The notes beneath the pieces were generated by a model. The model had not been told where the DNA came from. It worked only from the letters and a program-made list of their open reading frames with translations, and made no database searches. From NCBI RefSeq assembly GCF_004295665.1, contig NZ_CP034759.1, positions 3,534,001 through 3,598,000 of the forward strand: DNA of 64,000 bases, given 5' to 3'. Both the position numbers and the translations under genes were made by a program. This document shows positions 8,628-18,465 of the stretch, piece by piece. This DNA is from Litorilituus sediminis. Lineage in GTDB: Bacteria > Pseudomonadota > Gammaproteobacteria > Enterobacterales > Alteromonadaceae. Position 1 is the stretch's first letter; every line of letters begins with the position of its first letter.

Positions 8628-9818
8628 ATGGTTATTAAGCCAAAAATTCGTGGTTTTATTTGTACAAATGCACACCCTGTCGGTTGTGAAGCTCATGTGA
8701 ATGAGCAAATCTCTTATGTAAAAGCGCAAACGTTTACACAAGATGGTCCTAAAAATGTGTTGGTTATTGGTTCTTCAACTGGCTACGGTTTAGCATCTCG
8801 CATTACCGCAGCATTTGGTCATAACGCTAAAACCTTAGGTATTTTCTTTGAAAAGCCACCAACAGAAAAGAAAACAGCCAGCGCTGGTTGGTATAACACA
8901 GCAGCATTTCAAAAAGCTGCCGATGAAGCGGGTGTTTACGCTAAAAATATTAACGGTGATGCTTTCTCTCATGAAGTAAAAGCACAAGCTATTGAAGCCA
9001 TTAAAGCTGACATGGGTAAAATTGATTTAGTAGTTTACTCACTAGCTTCACCACGCAGAACTGATCCTGATACGGGTGAAGTTTACTCTTCAACGTTAAA
9101 GCCTATTGGCCAGAGCGTAACCACTAAAAACTTAAACACTTCTAAGCGTGTTATTGATGAAGTATCTGTTGAAGCAGCTAATGAAGCTGAAATTCAAGGT
9201 ACTATTGATGTTATGGGTGGCGCTGATTGGGAATTATGGATGAACGCCCTTAAAGATGCCGATGTGTTAGCGGATGGTGTGAAAACTGTTGCTTATACTT
9301 ATATAGGTAAAGAGTTAACTTGGCCAATTTATGGTAAAGCGACTATCGGTAAAGCAAAAGAAGATTTAGACAGAGCAGCTAATGCGATTAACCAAGCAAC
9401 AGCTGCGCTTAATGGCCAAGCTCGTGTTACGTCACTTAATGCGGTTGTTACTCAAGCCAGTTCAGCGATTCCAATTATGCCACTATACATTTCAGCTATG
9501 TTTAAAGTGATGAAAGCTGATGGCACTTATGAAGGTTGTATTGAGCAAATCGCGAATTTATTTATTGAAAATATTTATGGCGATTCTCCGCGCATTGATG
9601 AGCAAGGACGTTTTCGTCAAAACTATAAAGAGCTTGAAGATAGCGTACAGCAACGTGTGACTGAGATTTGGAACACCGTTGATACCGATACCATTGATGA
9701 GCTAACAGACTATGTTGGTTATCATAGAGAGTTTTTAAAGTTATTCGGCTTTGATGTTGATGGTGTTGATTACGATGCCGATGTAACGCCGTTAGCTGAA
9801 ATTAACAACTTACTTTAA
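8628..9818 (+). CDS. fabV: Enoyl-ACP reductase FabV
   Basis: 396 residues from the ATG at 8628; the family start [20 protein letters not shown] begins there, with AAAAGG 7 nt upstream. An in-frame TTG at 8601 would add nine residues the family lacks, so I rejected it. FabV reduces trans-2-enoyl-ACP with NADH in the last step of fatty-acid elongation and is intrinsically resistant to triclosan. Seen: the NAD-binding [20 protein letters not shown], and the Y-x8-K active site of FabV type (YGKATIGK region). It stands alone, with a strong terminator behind it. Confidence 0.95.
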   Translation: MVIKPKIRGFICTNAHPVGCEAHVNEQISYVKAQTFTQDGPKNVLVIGSSTGYGLASRITAAFGHNAKTLGIFFEKPPTEKKTASAGWYNTAAFQKAADEAGVYAKNINGDAFSHEVKAQAIEAIKADMGKIDLVVYSLASPRRTDPDTGEVYSSTLKPIGQSVTTKNLNTSKRVIDEVSVEAANEAEIQGTIDVMGGADWELWMNALKDADVLADGVKTVAYTYIGKELTWPIYGKATIGKAKEDLDRAANAINQATAALNGQARVTSLNAVVTQASSAIPIMPLYISAMFKVMKADGTYEGCIEQIANLFIENIYGDSPRIDEQGRFRQNYKELEDSVQQRVTEIWNTVDTDTIDELTDYVGYHREFLKLFGFDVDGVDYDADVTPLAEINNLL

Positions 9819-9848
9819 GTTTTAATCAATCAGATTTATAAACCTGAA

Positions 9849-9877
9849 AGCCTCTTACTTGTAAGAGGCTTTTTTTG
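9849..9877 (+). terminator. Rho-independent terminator of fabV
   Basis: AGCCTCTTA and TAAGAGGCT form a perfect 9-bp stem with a CTTG loop, followed by an uninterrupted T run. It lies 31 nt after the fabV stop and just before the convergent HDOD gene. Confidence 0.9.
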
Positions 9878-9886
9878 TCAGATTTT

Positions 9887-10726
9887 TTAAAAAATCTCGT
9901 TAAAGTCTTCTTCTAAGTCAGTATAGTCTTCCTGGCTAATACCAAGGATGTTTAATACATCCGTTTGTAAATAATGCCAATCTGGCGCAAGTTTAAAACG
10001 TTTTACTCGCTCTACCATGTTTTCAGCCGCTTTAAGTGCTGAAAAGGCTAACTGCTCTTGGCTACCATCAAGTTGTTGCAAGTAGTTTTCATCGTGGTGT
10101 TGAAGGATGAGTTGACAGATTTCTTTGGGCAAATGCCATGACGAGGCCACATAGAAACCCAAAACGGCATGGTTAGTGCGGTAGTTTTTTTCTTCCAATG
10201 CGATTGAGTTGACACCTTGGCTGTTAGCCTCGATTAAAATACTTTTATAGTCATTATATTTTAACGCGAGCAGTGGAATACCACAGTCGTGAAATAGCCC
10301 TATGGTGTAGAGCATTTCAATAGGGATCTGGGCTTTAATTTTACTACCGATGAAGGTCATTGCGTTGGCCACATCAAGGGCGTCATCCCAAAAGCGCTCT
10401 AAAGAGATACTGGCATTGCCTTGAAAAGATGATTTTAGTAGTACCGCGGTGACTAAAGCGTTGATGGTATTGAGCCCCAGCATCATCACCGCTTGTTTTA
10501 TCTCAGAAATGCGTCTATTCATGCCATAAAATGGCGAGTTAATAATTTTCAGTATCGCGGCTGATAAACCTACATCACTGCTAATGAGGTGGGCTATTTC
10601 ATCTATATTGGGGTATTCTTCATCCATTCGTGACTGTATTTCGCTCAGTATTTCAGGTTTAACGGGCACCTGAAAACTGGCGACAACGCTGGACATTTTT
10701 TCTTTATCAAGCTCAATCATAGGCAT
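9887..10726 (-). CDS. HDOD domain protein (second paralogue)
   Basis: 279 residues, the same length as the HDOD protein at 2351-3190 and alignable over its full length. Shared blocks include LSAAILKIINSPFYG, GLFHDCGIPLLALKY, NHAVLGFYVASSWHLP and ICQLILQHHD. It is a stand-alone HDOD domain, a presumed signalling protein without hydrolase activity. The tail is acidic (DYTDLEEDFNEIF). The start could be M1 or M3 (MPMIEL); I kept the longer form. It is divergent from the nqr operon across a 544-bp gap. It may arise from an old duplication with the other copy. Confidence 0.88.
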   Translation of the reverse strand: MPMIELDKEKMSSVVASFQVPVKPEILSEIQSRMDEEYPNIDEIAHLISSDVGLSAAILKIINSPFYGMNRRISEIKQAVMMLGLNTINALVTAVLLKSSFQGNASISLERFWDDALDVANAMTFIGSKIKAQIPIEMLYTIGLFHDCGIPLLALKYNDYKSILIEANSQGVNSIALEEKNYRTNHAVLGFYVASSWHLPKEICQLILQHHDENYLQQLDGSQEQLAFSALKAAENMVERVKRFKLAPDWHYLQTDVLNILGISQEDYTDLEEDFNEIF

Positions 10727-11270
10727 CTCAATATTTTTAATTTTAAGTATTAGTGTTATAGCACAAAGGAATTTTTGATTAATTAAAACTAATGACAGTC
10801 GTTTGATCTAATTCAAGTAAAGCTTGATCAGTAAAGATCCTTGCATAAGCTTAGCCATAAATCAGTCTAAATCATGGTTTTATTGTATACAATTTTGGGT
10901 TTTTAGCTGATCTTGCGCTATAAATAAGCGATTTGGATTGAAAGAAAAATATACAAGAATATTTTTTTTAATCTTGCACAACAAAATTTAAATTATTCTA
11001 CTAAATTGTAATGAAAAGTTTCGTCTGACCGTAGAATAAAAAGGCCATTTTGTGCTAGTATTCGCGCCAGAAAATTTTAACTTAGAGCCAGTGGGTCTTT
11101 TTTTAATCAATGGGTTTTTCTTATTGATTAAAATTAAAACTTACTGAAATACACTGAAATCGGTGAGTTATCTTTTATCTAATTGATATTTAATAAGTTA
11201 TTTTGACGATATTCATTAGATAAGCTAACAAACTGGTTTTATACTCCCATCAAAAGTAGTGCAAGTGTTT
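10727..11270. other. 544-bp regulatory gap upstream of nqrA
   Basis: A very AT-rich gap between the divergent HDOD gene and nqrA with no convincing open frame. It holds a perfect 12-bp palindrome, ATTGTATACAAT (10882-10893), an extended -10-like TGCTAGTAT (11053-11061), a weak hairpin followed by seven T residues (11084-11104), and a small AATCAAT/ATTGATT hairpin near 11105-11129. If transcription starts near 11068, the nqrA leader is about 200 nt, unusually long. Confidence 0.45.
11053..11061 (+). promoter_or_regulatory. Candidate extended -10 for nqr operon
   Basis: TG-C-TAGTAT matches an extended -10 element; no good -35 is visible 17 nt upstream. Placement before the nqr leader is suitable. 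Weak evidence. Confidence 0.3.
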
Positions 11271-12608
11271 ATGATTACAATAAAAAAAGGCTTGGATGTT
11301 CCTGTTAAAGGTGCTCCCCAGCAGGTAATCCATGATGGTCCGACCATCAAAACCGTAGCAACATTAGGTGAAGAGTTTGTGGGAATGCGTCCAACCATGT
11401 TTGTAAAAGTGGGTGATCGCGTTACTAAAGGTCAGGTGATTTTTGAGGACAAAAAAAATCCTGGCGTGAAGTACACAGCTCAAGCTGCCGGTGTTGTTAA
11501 AGAAATTAACCGTGGTGAAAAGCGCGTATTGCAATCGGTCGTTATTGAAGTTGACGGCTCTGCGCAAGAAACGTTTGCTTCATATCCCGCAGCAGAATTA
11601 GCTAATATTGCTCGTGAAGACGTAGTGAAGAACTTAGTTGATTCAGGCCTTTGGACTGCATTTAGAACTCGTCCATTTAGCAAGGTTCCTGCGATTGACA
11701 GCACCCCTGAAGCGATTTTTGTTAGCGCAATGGATACTAATCCATTAGCAGCAGATCCAGCAGTGGTTTTAGCTGAGCAAAGTGAAGCATTCAAACAAGG
11801 TTTAACCTTGTTATCTCGCTTAACTGAAGGTGAAGTATTTGTTGGCAAATCACCAAGTGCTAGCATCCCAACAGATGGTAAAGCGGTTGTTACTGAGTTT
11901 TCTGGTAAACATCCAGCCGGCCTAGTTGGTACACATATTCACTTCTTAAAGCCAGTAAGTGCTGAAAAATTTGTTTGGCACATGGGTTATCAAGATGTTA
12001 TCGCGGTAGGTAAGTTATTTACTACTGGTGAACTTGATAATACACGTGTAATTTCTTTAGCAGGTCCTGCAGCGAAAAACCCTCGTTTAGTTCGTACTGT
12101 TTTAGGTGCTAGCACTGACGAGTTAACTGCTGGTGAAGCGATTGACGGTGAATTACGTGTTGTTTCTGGCTCATTATTAATGGGTGCTACAGCAACAGCT
12201 GTTCATGGCTATTTAGGACGTTATCACGTACAAGTTTCCTTGATTCTTGAAGGCCGTGATAAAGAATTCTTAGGCTATATGTACCCAGGCCCTAATAAAT
12301 TCTCAGTAACACGTGCCTTTATGTCTCACTTCTTCCCTAAGAAGTTATTCAACATGACAACAACTACTAACGGTAGTGCTCGTGCCATGGTGCCAATTGG
12401 TAACTTTGAACGTGTTATGCCATTAGATATTTTACCTACCTTGTTATTACGTGACTTAGTAGCCGGTGATACCGACAGCGCGCAACAACTTGGTGCCTTA
12501 GAGCTTGACGAAGAAGATTTAGCTTTATGTACATTTGTTTGCCCTGGCAAAACAGATTACACAGTGCATCTTCGTGATTGCCTAACCACAATTGAGAAGG
12601 AAGGTTAG
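11271..12608 (+). CDS. nqrA: Na+-translocating NADH-quinone reductase subunit A
   Basis: 445 residues from the ATG at 11271; the family start [16 protein letters not shown] begins there, and the upstream GTG at 11259 only adds four residues. NqrA is the peripheral quinone-binding subunit of Na+-NQR, which couples NADH oxidation by ubiquinone to sodium export. The sequence follows the family throughout: [19 protein letters not shown], then [13 protein letters not shown], then [19 protein letters not shown]. It is first of six nqr genes; nqrB starts 2 bp after its stop, so translation is probably coupled. Confidence 0.96.
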   Translation: MITIKKGLDVPVKGAPQQVIHDGPTIKTVATLGEEFVGMRPTMFVKVGDRVTKGQVIFEDKKNPGVKYTAQAAGVVKEINRGEKRVLQSVVIEVDGSAQETFASYPAAELANIAREDVVKNLVDSGLWTAFRTRPFSKVPAIDSTPEAIFVSAMDTNPLAADPAVVLAEQSEAFKQGLTLLSRLTEGEVFVGKSPSASIPTDGKAVVTEFSGKHPAGLVGTHIHFLKPVSAEKFVWHMGYQDVIAVGKLFTTGELDNTRVISLAGPAAKNPRLVRTVLGASTDELTAGEAIDGELRVVSGSLLMGATATAVHGYLGRYHVQVSLILEGRDKEFLGYMYPGPNKFSVTRAFMSHFFPKKLFNMTTTTNGSARAMVPIGNFERVMPLDILPTLLLRDLVAGDTDSAQQLGALELDEEDLALCTFVCPGKTDYTVHLRDCLTTIEKEG

Positions 12609-12610
12609 AC

Positions 12611-13813
12611 ATGGGCTTGAAAAAGTTTATTGAAGATATTGAACCGCATTTTGAGAAAGGCGGTAAACACGAGAAGTGGTTTGCGCTTTATGAAGCGGTA
12701 GCTACTGGTTTATTTACACCTGGTTATGTAAACAAAGGTAAAACTCACGTACGTGATAGCATTGACTTAAAACGTATTATGATTACCGTTTGGCTTGCAG
12801 TATTCCCGGCAATGTTCTTTGGTATGTATAACATTGGTTATCAAGCTGTTGATGCATTAGCGGCTGGTTATGCTTTACCTAACTCATGGCAAGTAGACTT
12901 GTTCACTATGCTTGGTGGTACGTTAACGGCTGACTCAGGCTGGTTTAGCTTGATGTTATACGGCGCCTGTTTCTTCCTACCTATTTATGCTGTAACTTTT
13001 GCTGTTGGTGGTTTCTGGGAAGTATTATTTGCCGCTGTGCGTAAGCATGAAGTTAATGAAGGTTTCTTCGTTTCATCAATTCTTTTCGCACTTATTTTGC
13101 CTGCAAGTATTCCATTATGGCAAGTAGCTATCGGTATTACTTTCGGTATTGTTGTTGCGAAAGAGATCTTTGGTGGTACTGGTAAAAACTTCTTAAACCC
13201 AGCATTAGCGGGTCGTGCATTTTTATTCTTCGCATACCCAGCTGAAATTTCAGGTGATGCTGTTTGGGTTGCTGCTGATGGTTTCTCTGGTGCAACTGCA
13301 TTAAGTGCTGCTAGCCAAGGTTTAGTTGATTACTCAATGAATGCTGACTGGTGGAATGCTTTCTGGGGCTTTATCCCAGGTTCTGTTGGTGAAGTATCTA
13401 CATTTGCAATCTTACTTGGTGGTGCTTACATCCTTTATAAAGGTATTGCCTCATGGCGCATCGTATTAGGTGTGTTCGCTGGTATGGTTGTTACTTCAAT
13501 GTTATTTAATGCTATTGGTAGTGACACTAATGCTATGTTCGCTATGCCTTGGTACTGGCACTTAGTTGTTGGTGGTTTTGCCTTTGGTATGATGTTTATG
13601 GCAACTGACCCTGTTTCAGCGTCTTTCACTAATACTGGTAAGTACTGGTTTGGTGCATTAGTCGGCGTTATGGTGGTGTTAGTTCGTGTAGTAAACCCTG
13701 CTTTCCCAGAAGGTATGATGTTAGCTATTTTATTCGCTAACTTGTTCGCTCCATTGTTTGACTACTTTGTAGTTAAAGGCAACATTAAACGGAGGCTTGC
13801 ACGTAATGTCTAG
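12611..13813 (+). CDS. nqrB: Na+-translocating NADH-quinone reductase subunit B
   Basis: 400 residues with about ten hydrophobic segments; the main membrane subunit that holds riboflavin and covalent FMN and forms part of the sodium pathway. The flavinylation motif SGATALS is visible near residue 230, the target of ApbE (encoded at 17365). [10 protein letters not shown] and [18 protein letters not shown] are also family-conserved. The C-terminus overlaps nqrC by 8 bp. Length and order are as in Vibrio. Confidence 0.96.
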   Translation: MGLKKFIEDIEPHFEKGGKHEKWFALYEAVATGLFTPGYVNKGKTHVRDSIDLKRIMITVWLAVFPAMFFGMYNIGYQAVDALAAGYALPNSWQVDLFTMLGGTLTADSGWFSLMLYGACFFLPIYAVTFAVGGFWEVLFAAVRKHEVNEGFFVSSILFALILPASIPLWQVAIGITFGIVVAKEIFGGTGKNFLNPALAGRAFLFFAYPAEISGDAVWVAADGFSGATALSAASQGLVDYSMNADWWNAFWGFIPGSVGEVSTFAILLGGAYILYKGIASWRIVLGVFAGMVVTSMLFNAIGSDTNAMFAMPWYWHLVVGGFAFGMMFMATDPVSASFTNTGKYWFGALVGVMVVLVRVVNPAFPEGMMLAILFANLFAPLFDYFVVKGNIKRRLARNV

Positions 13814-14585
13814 TAATAAAGAAACATTCGGCAAAACGCTTGGTTTTGTTCTGGTTGTATGTTTAGTTTGTGCGGCGCTTGTATCTATTGCTGCGGTACA
13901 GCTTAAACCGCTACAAATTGAGAATAAGCTGTTAGATAAACAAACAAAAATTTTAGAAGCTTCTGGTTTATTAGCAAAAACAGATGGCAGCTCTAAAGCA
14001 ATCAAAGCAACCTTTGCTGAGTTTGTTGAAGCGAAAATGATTGATTTAGATTCAGGTGACTTTATTGAAGGTAACCCAGAGTTATTTGACGAGCGTCGTA
14101 ATGCTCGTGACTTAACAAAATCTGATAAGCCTAAAAACGATATCGCTGGTATTAACCGTCGTTCTCATGATGCGGTTGTTTACTTAGTACGTAATGAGTC
14201 AGGTAAAGTTGACACTGTGGTATTACCTATCGTGGGCTCAGGCTTATGGGACTTAATGTACGGTTATGTTGGCTTAGAGTCTGATCTAAATACGGTACGT
14301 AGCGTTGTTTATTCTGATCATAAGGAAACTCCGGGCTTAGGTGCAGAGGTTATGAACCCTAAGTGGAAAGCATTATGGCCAGGTAAGAAAATTTACAATA
14401 GTGTAGGTGAAGTGAAAGCTAGCTTAGTTAAAGGTGGTGCAAAAGCCGGTGATATTCACGGTGTTGATGCATTATCTGGTGCTACGTTAACCAGTAACGG
14501 TGTAACACGTACGCTACAATTTTGGTTTGGCGAAGAAGGTTATGCACCTTTTATTGCTAAATATCGTGCAGGGGGTGTTAACTAA
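13806..14585 (+). CDS. nqrC: Na+-translocating NADH-quinone reductase subunit C
   Basis: 259 residues from the ATG at 13806 (GGAGG at 13791-13795 precedes it); this start overlaps the nqrB end by 8 bp. A TTG three codons earlier is less likely. One N-terminal membrane helix ([20 protein letters not shown]) anchors a periplasmic domain. The C-terminal [10 protein letters not shown] is the ApbE-dependent threonine-FMN attachment motif. ETPGLGAEV is typical of the FMN-binding domain. The stop TAA shares its last A with the nqrD start (TAATG). Confidence 0.96.
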   Translation: MSSNKETFGKTLGFVLVVCLVCAALVSIAAVQLKPLQIENKLLDKQTKILEASGLLAKTDGSSKAIKATFAEFVEAKMIDLDSGDFIEGNPELFDERRNARDLTKSDKPKNDIAGINRRSHDAVVYLVRNESGKVDTVVLPIVGSGLWDLMYGYVGLESDLNTVRSVVYSDHKETPGLGAEVMNPKWKALWPGKKIYNSVGEVKASLVKGGAKAGDIHGVDALSGATLTSNGVTRTLQFWFGEEGYAPFIAKYRAGGVN

Positions 14586-15208
14586 TGTCATCTGAAGCAA
14601 AAAAGGTTTTAACTCAACCTATTGTTGATAATAACCCTATCGCGCTACAAGTATTAGGTATTTGTTCTGCACTAGCGGTAACTAGCTCTATGGCTAATGC
14701 GCTAGTAATGACTTTAGCTGTTGTGCTTGTAACTGCGTTTTCAAACTTATTTATTTCGATAATTCGTAACCATATTCCATCAAGCGTACGTATTATCGTA
14801 CAGATGGCAATTATTGCCTCATTGGTAATCGTGGTTGACCAAGTGTTAAAAGCATTCTCATATCAGTTATCAAAAGAACTATCAGTATTTGTTGGTTTGA
14901 TTATCACTAACTGTATCGTTATGGGACGTGCCGAAGCTTTTGCCATGAAAGAAAAACCGGGTGTGAGCTTTTGGGACGGTGTTGGTAATGGTTTAGGTTA
15001 CGGTTTTATCTTAATGACTGTAGCTTTCTTCCGTGAATTATTTGGTTTTGGTACGCTTTTCGGTATCGAAATTTTACCATTAATTCAAAATGACGGTTGG
15101 TATCAAGCAAATGGTTTATTAGTTTTACCATTTAGCTCATTCTTTATTATTGGTTTCATTATTTGGGCGATTCGCCAATGGAAACCAGAACAAGTTGAGA
15201 AGGACTAA
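14585..15208 (+). CDS. nqrD: Na+-translocating NADH-quinone reductase subunit D
   Basis: 207 residues, six hydrophobic segments, homologous to NqrE and RnfE. NqrD and NqrE form a pseudo-symmetric membrane pair that carries an iron-sulphur site between them. The half-helix cysteine stretch [17 protein letters not shown] is present near residue 112, and another cysteine lies in [13 protein letters not shown] near residue 26, as needed for the shared cluster. It begins within the nqrC stop (TAATG) and is followed after 5 bp by nqrE. Confidence 0.96.
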   Translation: MSSEAKKVLTQPIVDNNPIALQVLGICSALAVTSSMANALVMTLAVVLVTAFSNLFISIIRNHIPSSVRIIVQMAIIASLVIVVDQVLKAFSYQLSKELSVFVGLIITNCIVMGRAEAFAMKEKPGVSFWDGVGNGLGYGFILMTVAFFRELFGFGTLFGIEILPLIQNDGWYQANGLLVLPFSSFFIIGFIIWAIRQWKPEQVEKD

Positions 15209-15213
15209 TCGTA

Positions 15214-15837
15214 ATGGAACATTATTTAAGTCTATTAGTTAAAACGATTTTTATCGAAAACATTGCACTATCTTTTTTCTTAGGTATGTGTACTTTCCTT
15301 GCGGTTTCAAAAAAGGTTGATACTGCTATTGGTCTAGGTGTTGCTGTTGTTGTGGTATTAGGTGTTGCGGTTCCTGCAAACCAAATCATTTACCAAGCAA
15401 TATTAGCGCCTGGTGCTTTAGATAGTGTGTTAGGCATCACAGATCCAACACAATCTATTGATTTAAGCTTTTTATCATTTATCACCTTTATTGGGGTAAT
15501 TGCTGCGCTTGTTCAAATTCTTGAAATGGTACTAGATAAATACTTCCCTGCTTTATATCAAGCACTAGGTATCTTCTTGCCACTTATTACCGTTAACTGT
15601 GCGATTTTTGGTGCTGTGTCTTTCATGGTAGCGAAAAACTTAACGCTAGGTGAGTCTGTTGTTTACGGTATTGGCTCTGGTATCGGCTGGGCATTAGCAA
15701 TCGTTTTACTTGCGGGTATCCGTGAGAAAATGAAGTATTCTGATGTACCAGATGGTTTGAAAGGTTTAGGTATTACATTTATTACTGCTGGACTAATGGC
15801 TTTTGGCTTTTTGTCTTTCGGTGGTATTTCCCTATAA
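15214..15837 (+). CDS. nqrE: Na+-translocating NADH-quinone reductase subunit E
   Basis: 207 residues, six hydrophobic segments, inverted-topology partner of NqrD. Conserved cysteine segments are [15 protein letters not shown] near residue 26 and [16 protein letters not shown] near residue 130, which supply ligands to the membrane iron-sulphur centre. GVFLPL-type loops match family members. The gap to nqrF is 63 bp and contains a hairpin, so nqrF may be tuned separately from nqrA-E. Confidence 0.96.
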   Translation: MEHYLSLLVKTIFIENIALSFFLGMCTFLAVSKKVDTAIGLGVAVVVVLGVAVPANQIIYQAILAPGALDSVLGITDPTQSIDLSFLSFITFIGVIAALVQILEMVLDKYFPALYQALGIFLPLITVNCAIFGAVSFMVAKNLTLGESVVYGIGSGIGWALAIVLLAGIREKMKYSDVPDGLKGLGITFITAGLMAFGFLSFGGISL

Positions 15838-15845
15838 GTTTGGTC

Positions 15846-15875
15846 GGTGTAATGCTAACACCTTAGTGTTACACC
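15846..15875 (+). promoter_or_regulatory. Hairpin between nqrE and nqrF
   Basis: AACAC-CTTA-GTGTT forms an inner stem, and GGTGT (15846-15850) / ACACC (15871-15875) extends it past a 6-nt bulge. No T run follows, so it is more likely an mRNA processing or stability element than a terminator. Confidence 0.45.
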
Positions 15876-15900
15876 CTTAATAAGTGTAAAGGAAAGGTCG

Positions 15901-17124
15901 ATGGAAATTATTCTCGGCGTATCGATGTTTACCGCGATAGTGCTAGCACTTGTTTTAGTGATTTTATTTGCTAAATCTAAGCTAGTTTCTTCGGGTGACG
16001 TTACGATAAGTATTAATGGCGATCCAGAAAAAGCAGTGACAACTGCTGCGGGTGGCAAATTATTAGGCGCACTTGCTGATCAAGGTATCTTTATTCCTTC
16101 AGCATGTGGTGGCGGTGGTACTTGTGGCCAGTGTCGCGTAGAAGTGCATTCAGGTGGTGGTGATATTCTTCCTACTGAGCAAAGTCATATTACTAAGCGT
16201 GAAGCAAAAGAAGGTTGTCGTTTAGCCTGTCAAGTTGCTGTTAAGCAAGACATGGAAATTGAAGTAGAAGACGAAATCTTTGGTGTTCAGCAGTGGGAAT
16301 GTGAAGTTATCTCGAATGATAACAAAGCCACTTTCATTAAAGAGCTTAAATTAGCTATTCCTGATGGTGAGTCAGTACCATTTAGAGCCGGTGGTTATAT
16401 TCAAATTGAGGCGCCACCGCATCATGTTAAATACAAAGACTTTGATATTGAAGAGCAATATCGTGGTGACTGGGAACACTTTGGTTTCTTTGATGTAGAA
16501 TCTAAAGTTGATACAGATACACTACGTGCTTACTCAATGGCGAACTATCCAGAAGAAGAAGGCATTATTATGCTTAACGTGCGTATTGCTACGCCGCCTC
16601 CTGGAAAACTTCACTTGCCAGCAGGTAAGATGTCTTCATTCATCTTTAACCTTAAGCCAGGCGATAAGGTAACGATTTCAGGTCCATTTGGTGAATTCTT
16701 CGCGAAAGAAACTGATAATGAAATGGTATTTATCGGTGGTGGTGCAGGTATGGCGCCAATGCGTTCTCATATCTTCGACCAGCTTAAGCGTCTTAAGTCT
16801 AAGCGTAAGATGAGTTTCTGGTACGGTGCCCGTTCACTTCGTGAAATGTTCTATGAAGATGATTACAACGGCTTAGCGGCTGAAAATGATAACTTCGAGT
16901 GGCATGTGGCATTATCAGACCCGCAACCAGAAGATAACTGGGACGGTTTAACTGGCTTTATCCATAACGTATTGTATGAACAGTACCTTAAGGATCACGA
17001 AGCGCCAGAAGATTGTGAATACTACATGTGTGGGCCTCCAATGATGAACGCGGCTGTAATTGGCATGTTGAAAGATCTTGGTGTAGAAGATGAGAATATA
17101 CTTCTAGATGACTTCGGTGGCTAA
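15901..17124 (+). CDS. nqrF: Na+-translocating NADH-quinone reductase subunit F
   Basis: 407 residues: an N-terminal membrane helix (about 1-24), a ferredoxin domain with 2Fe-2S cysteines in [10 protein letters not shown] and a fourth in GCRLACQ, then an FAD/NADH oxidoreductase domain. The FAD site [11 protein letters not shown] and the NADH-binding [15 protein letters not shown] are visible, and the C-terminus YYMCGPPMM ... LLDDFGG is intact. NqrF takes electrons from NADH and starts the chain through the complex. It is last in nqrABCDEF; a 130-nt hairpin begins at its stop codon. Confidence 0.97.
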   Translation: MEIILGVSMFTAIVLALVLVILFAKSKLVSSGDVTISINGDPEKAVTTAAGGKLLGALADQGIFIPSACGGGGTCGQCRVEVHSGGGDILPTEQSHITKREAKEGCRLACQVAVKQDMEIEVEDEIFGVQQWECEVISNDNKATFIKELKLAIPDGESVPFRAGGYIQIEAPPHHVKYKDFDIEEQYRGDWEHFGFFDVESKVDTDTLRAYSMANYPEEEGIIMLNVRIATPPPGKLHLPAGKMSSFIFNLKPGDKVTISGPFGEFFAKETDNEMVFIGGGAGMAPMRSHIFDQLKRLKSKRKMSFWYGARSLREMFYEDDYNGLAAENDNFEWHVALSDPQPEDNWDGLTGFIHNVLYEQYLKDHEAPEDCEYYMCGPPMMNAAVIGMLKDLGVEDENILLDDFGG

Positions 17125-17250
17125 TATATTGCCTTCAACTGGTCTGTTAGCTTAATTTCGTTGTTGGTTGTGCTCATTGACTATCGTCAACTCCGCGCAA
17201 CCGCCTAGAAATGAAACTAACATCCTACGTTAAGCGACAATATATGTTAG
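17121..17250. repeat. Long hairpin repeat, copy A (3' of nqrF)
   Basis: The outer arms CTAATATATTG (17121-17131, containing the nqrF stop) and CAATATATGTTAG (17238-17250) pair. Inner arms pair through GTTAG/CTAAC, TTTCG/TGAAA and GGTTG/CAACC to an apex TTGAC-TATC-GTCAA (17177-17190). The apex region CTCATTGAC-N4-GTCAACTCCG recurs behind eno at 54592-54614, where the stem sequence differs but still pairs. A member of a dispersed palindromic family, I infer. Confidence 0.7.
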
Positions 17251-17257
17251 ATGATAA

Positions 17258-17285
17258 AATAAAGGCGACTTAGGTCGTCTTTATT
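17258..17285 (+). terminator. Terminator-like hairpin after nqr operon
   Basis: AATAAAGGCGAC-TTAG-GTCGTCTTTATT is a 12-bp stem with one mismatch and a 4-nt loop; T-rich bases follow. It lies 134 nt after the nqrF stop, behind the long hairpin. Confidence 0.65.
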
Positions 17286-17301
17286 ATTTCTACTTGATGA
17301 T

Positions 17302-17342
17302 ATTTATCTTAGTTAATTTGAGGCAAGTTAACTGAGATAAAT
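17302..17342 (+). promoter_or_regulatory. Inverted repeat in the apbE leader
   Basis: ATTTATCTTAGTTAA (17302-17316) and TTAACTGAGATAAAT (17328-17342) match at 14 of 15 positions around an 11-nt loop, ending 22 bp before the apbE ATG. It could be an operator or a leader hairpin acting on apbE translation. Confidence 0.5.
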
Positions 17343-17364
17343 AAAATTTATGGAATAGTAAACA

Positions 17365-18396
17365 ATGCAAAAATTTAAACTGATCATGCTACTGGCAATT
17401 GCTTTTGTGCTGAGTGGTTGTTTTCCGAGTAATACCTCAGGTAAAACCGAAGTGTTATTGCAAGGTCGTACTATGGGCACGACGTATAATATTAAAGTGG
17501 TCTCAACCGCTGAGCAGATTGAAAGTTTAAAACTGCAACAGCAAATTGATGATGCCTTAAAGCAAGTCAATCAAGCCATGTCTACTTATATCCCGACATC
17601 GGAAATATCAACTTTTAATAAAATGCACTCTACTGAAGCTATGACGATTTCTGATGGCTTTGCGCGTGTTTTAGCTGAGTCGATTCGATTGGGTGAAATT
17701 AGCGCCGGTAAGCTGGACATCACTTTAGGACCAGTAATTAACTTATGGGGCTTTGGCCCAGAGCACAGGCCTGAAACAGTACCGTCAGAGGCGCTATTAG
17801 CTGAAACTAAAGCCAAGGTCGGTTTAGGGTATTTATCATTGGTTGGTAACCAGCTATCGAAGAAATTACCTAAATTGGCAATTGATTTGTCTACCACAGC
17901 AAAGGGCTACGGTGTTGATGTAGTTGCAGAGTTACTTGAGCAAAATGGTTTTAATCACTACTTAGTTGAAATTGGTGGTGAGATGCGCCTTAAAGGTTTC
18001 AAGAGTACTGGTGAGTTATGGGCTATTGCCATAGAGAAGCCGATTATAGATGCAACAGGGCAGCAAAGAGCTGTTCATGAAGTGGTTATTCCTAAAGATA
18101 ACGCGGTTGCTACCTCAGGTGATTATCGTATTTATTTTGAGTCTGATGGCGTGAGATATTCACACATTATCGACCCTCATACAGGTAAACCGATTCGTCA
18201 TAACTTGGTTTCAGTTACTGTGATTCACCCGTCGTCTATGACGGCCGATGGCTTATCGACTACGTTAATGGTGATGGGTGCAGAACAAGGTATGGCGTTT
18301 GCGCAAAAGCATGACTTAGCGGCTTATTTTATTTCTAAAACAGAAAATGGCTTTAGCGAGCAATATACGGTAAAATTTAAGCAGTTTTTGAAATAG
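17365..18396 (+). CDS. apbE: FAD:protein FMN transferase ApbE
   Basis: 343 residues with a lipoprotein signal (MLLAIAFVLSGC, lipidated cysteine near residue 19), so it acts on the periplasmic side. ApbE transfers FMN from FAD to threonines in NqrB and NqrC, both of which carry SGAT targets in this window. Motifs seen: GRTMGTTYNIKV, TLGPVINLWGFGP, IDLSTTAKGYGVD, ATSGDYRIYFE, HIIDPHTGKPI, and SSMTADGLSTTLMVMG with the metal-site residues. Its position between nqrF and nqrM fits this maturation role exactly. Confidence 0.95.
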   Translation: MQKFKLIMLLAIAFVLSGCFPSNTSGKTEVLLQGRTMGTTYNIKVVSTAEQIESLKLQQQIDDALKQVNQAMSTYIPTSEISTFNKMHSTEAMTISDGFARVLAESIRLGEISAGKLDITLGPVINLWGFGPEHRPETVPSEALLAETKAKVGLGYLSLVGNQLSKKLPKLAIDLSTTAKGYGVDVVAELLEQNGFNHYLVEIGGEMRLKGFKSTGELWAIAIEKPIIDATGQQRAVHEVVIPKDNAVATSGDYRIYFESDGVRYSHIIDPHTGKPIRHNLVSVTVIHPSSMTADGLSTTLMVMGAEQGMAFAQKHDLAAYFISKTENGFSEQYTVKFKQFLK

Positions 18397-18465
18397 CATT
18401 TTGTCCTGAAATACACATGCTTTGTGTAATAAATGCAAGCTTCAACATAAGAGAGCAGTAAATTT

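Noticed and set aside
11068..11270. FMN or other riboswitch in the nqr leader
   Set aside because: I could not find conserved riboswitch cores; only weak hairpins are seen.
11364..11866. Minus-strand frames inside nqrA
   Set aside because: They are shadows of a well-conserved gene; low-complexity Ser/Thr/Ala composition typical of antisense translation.
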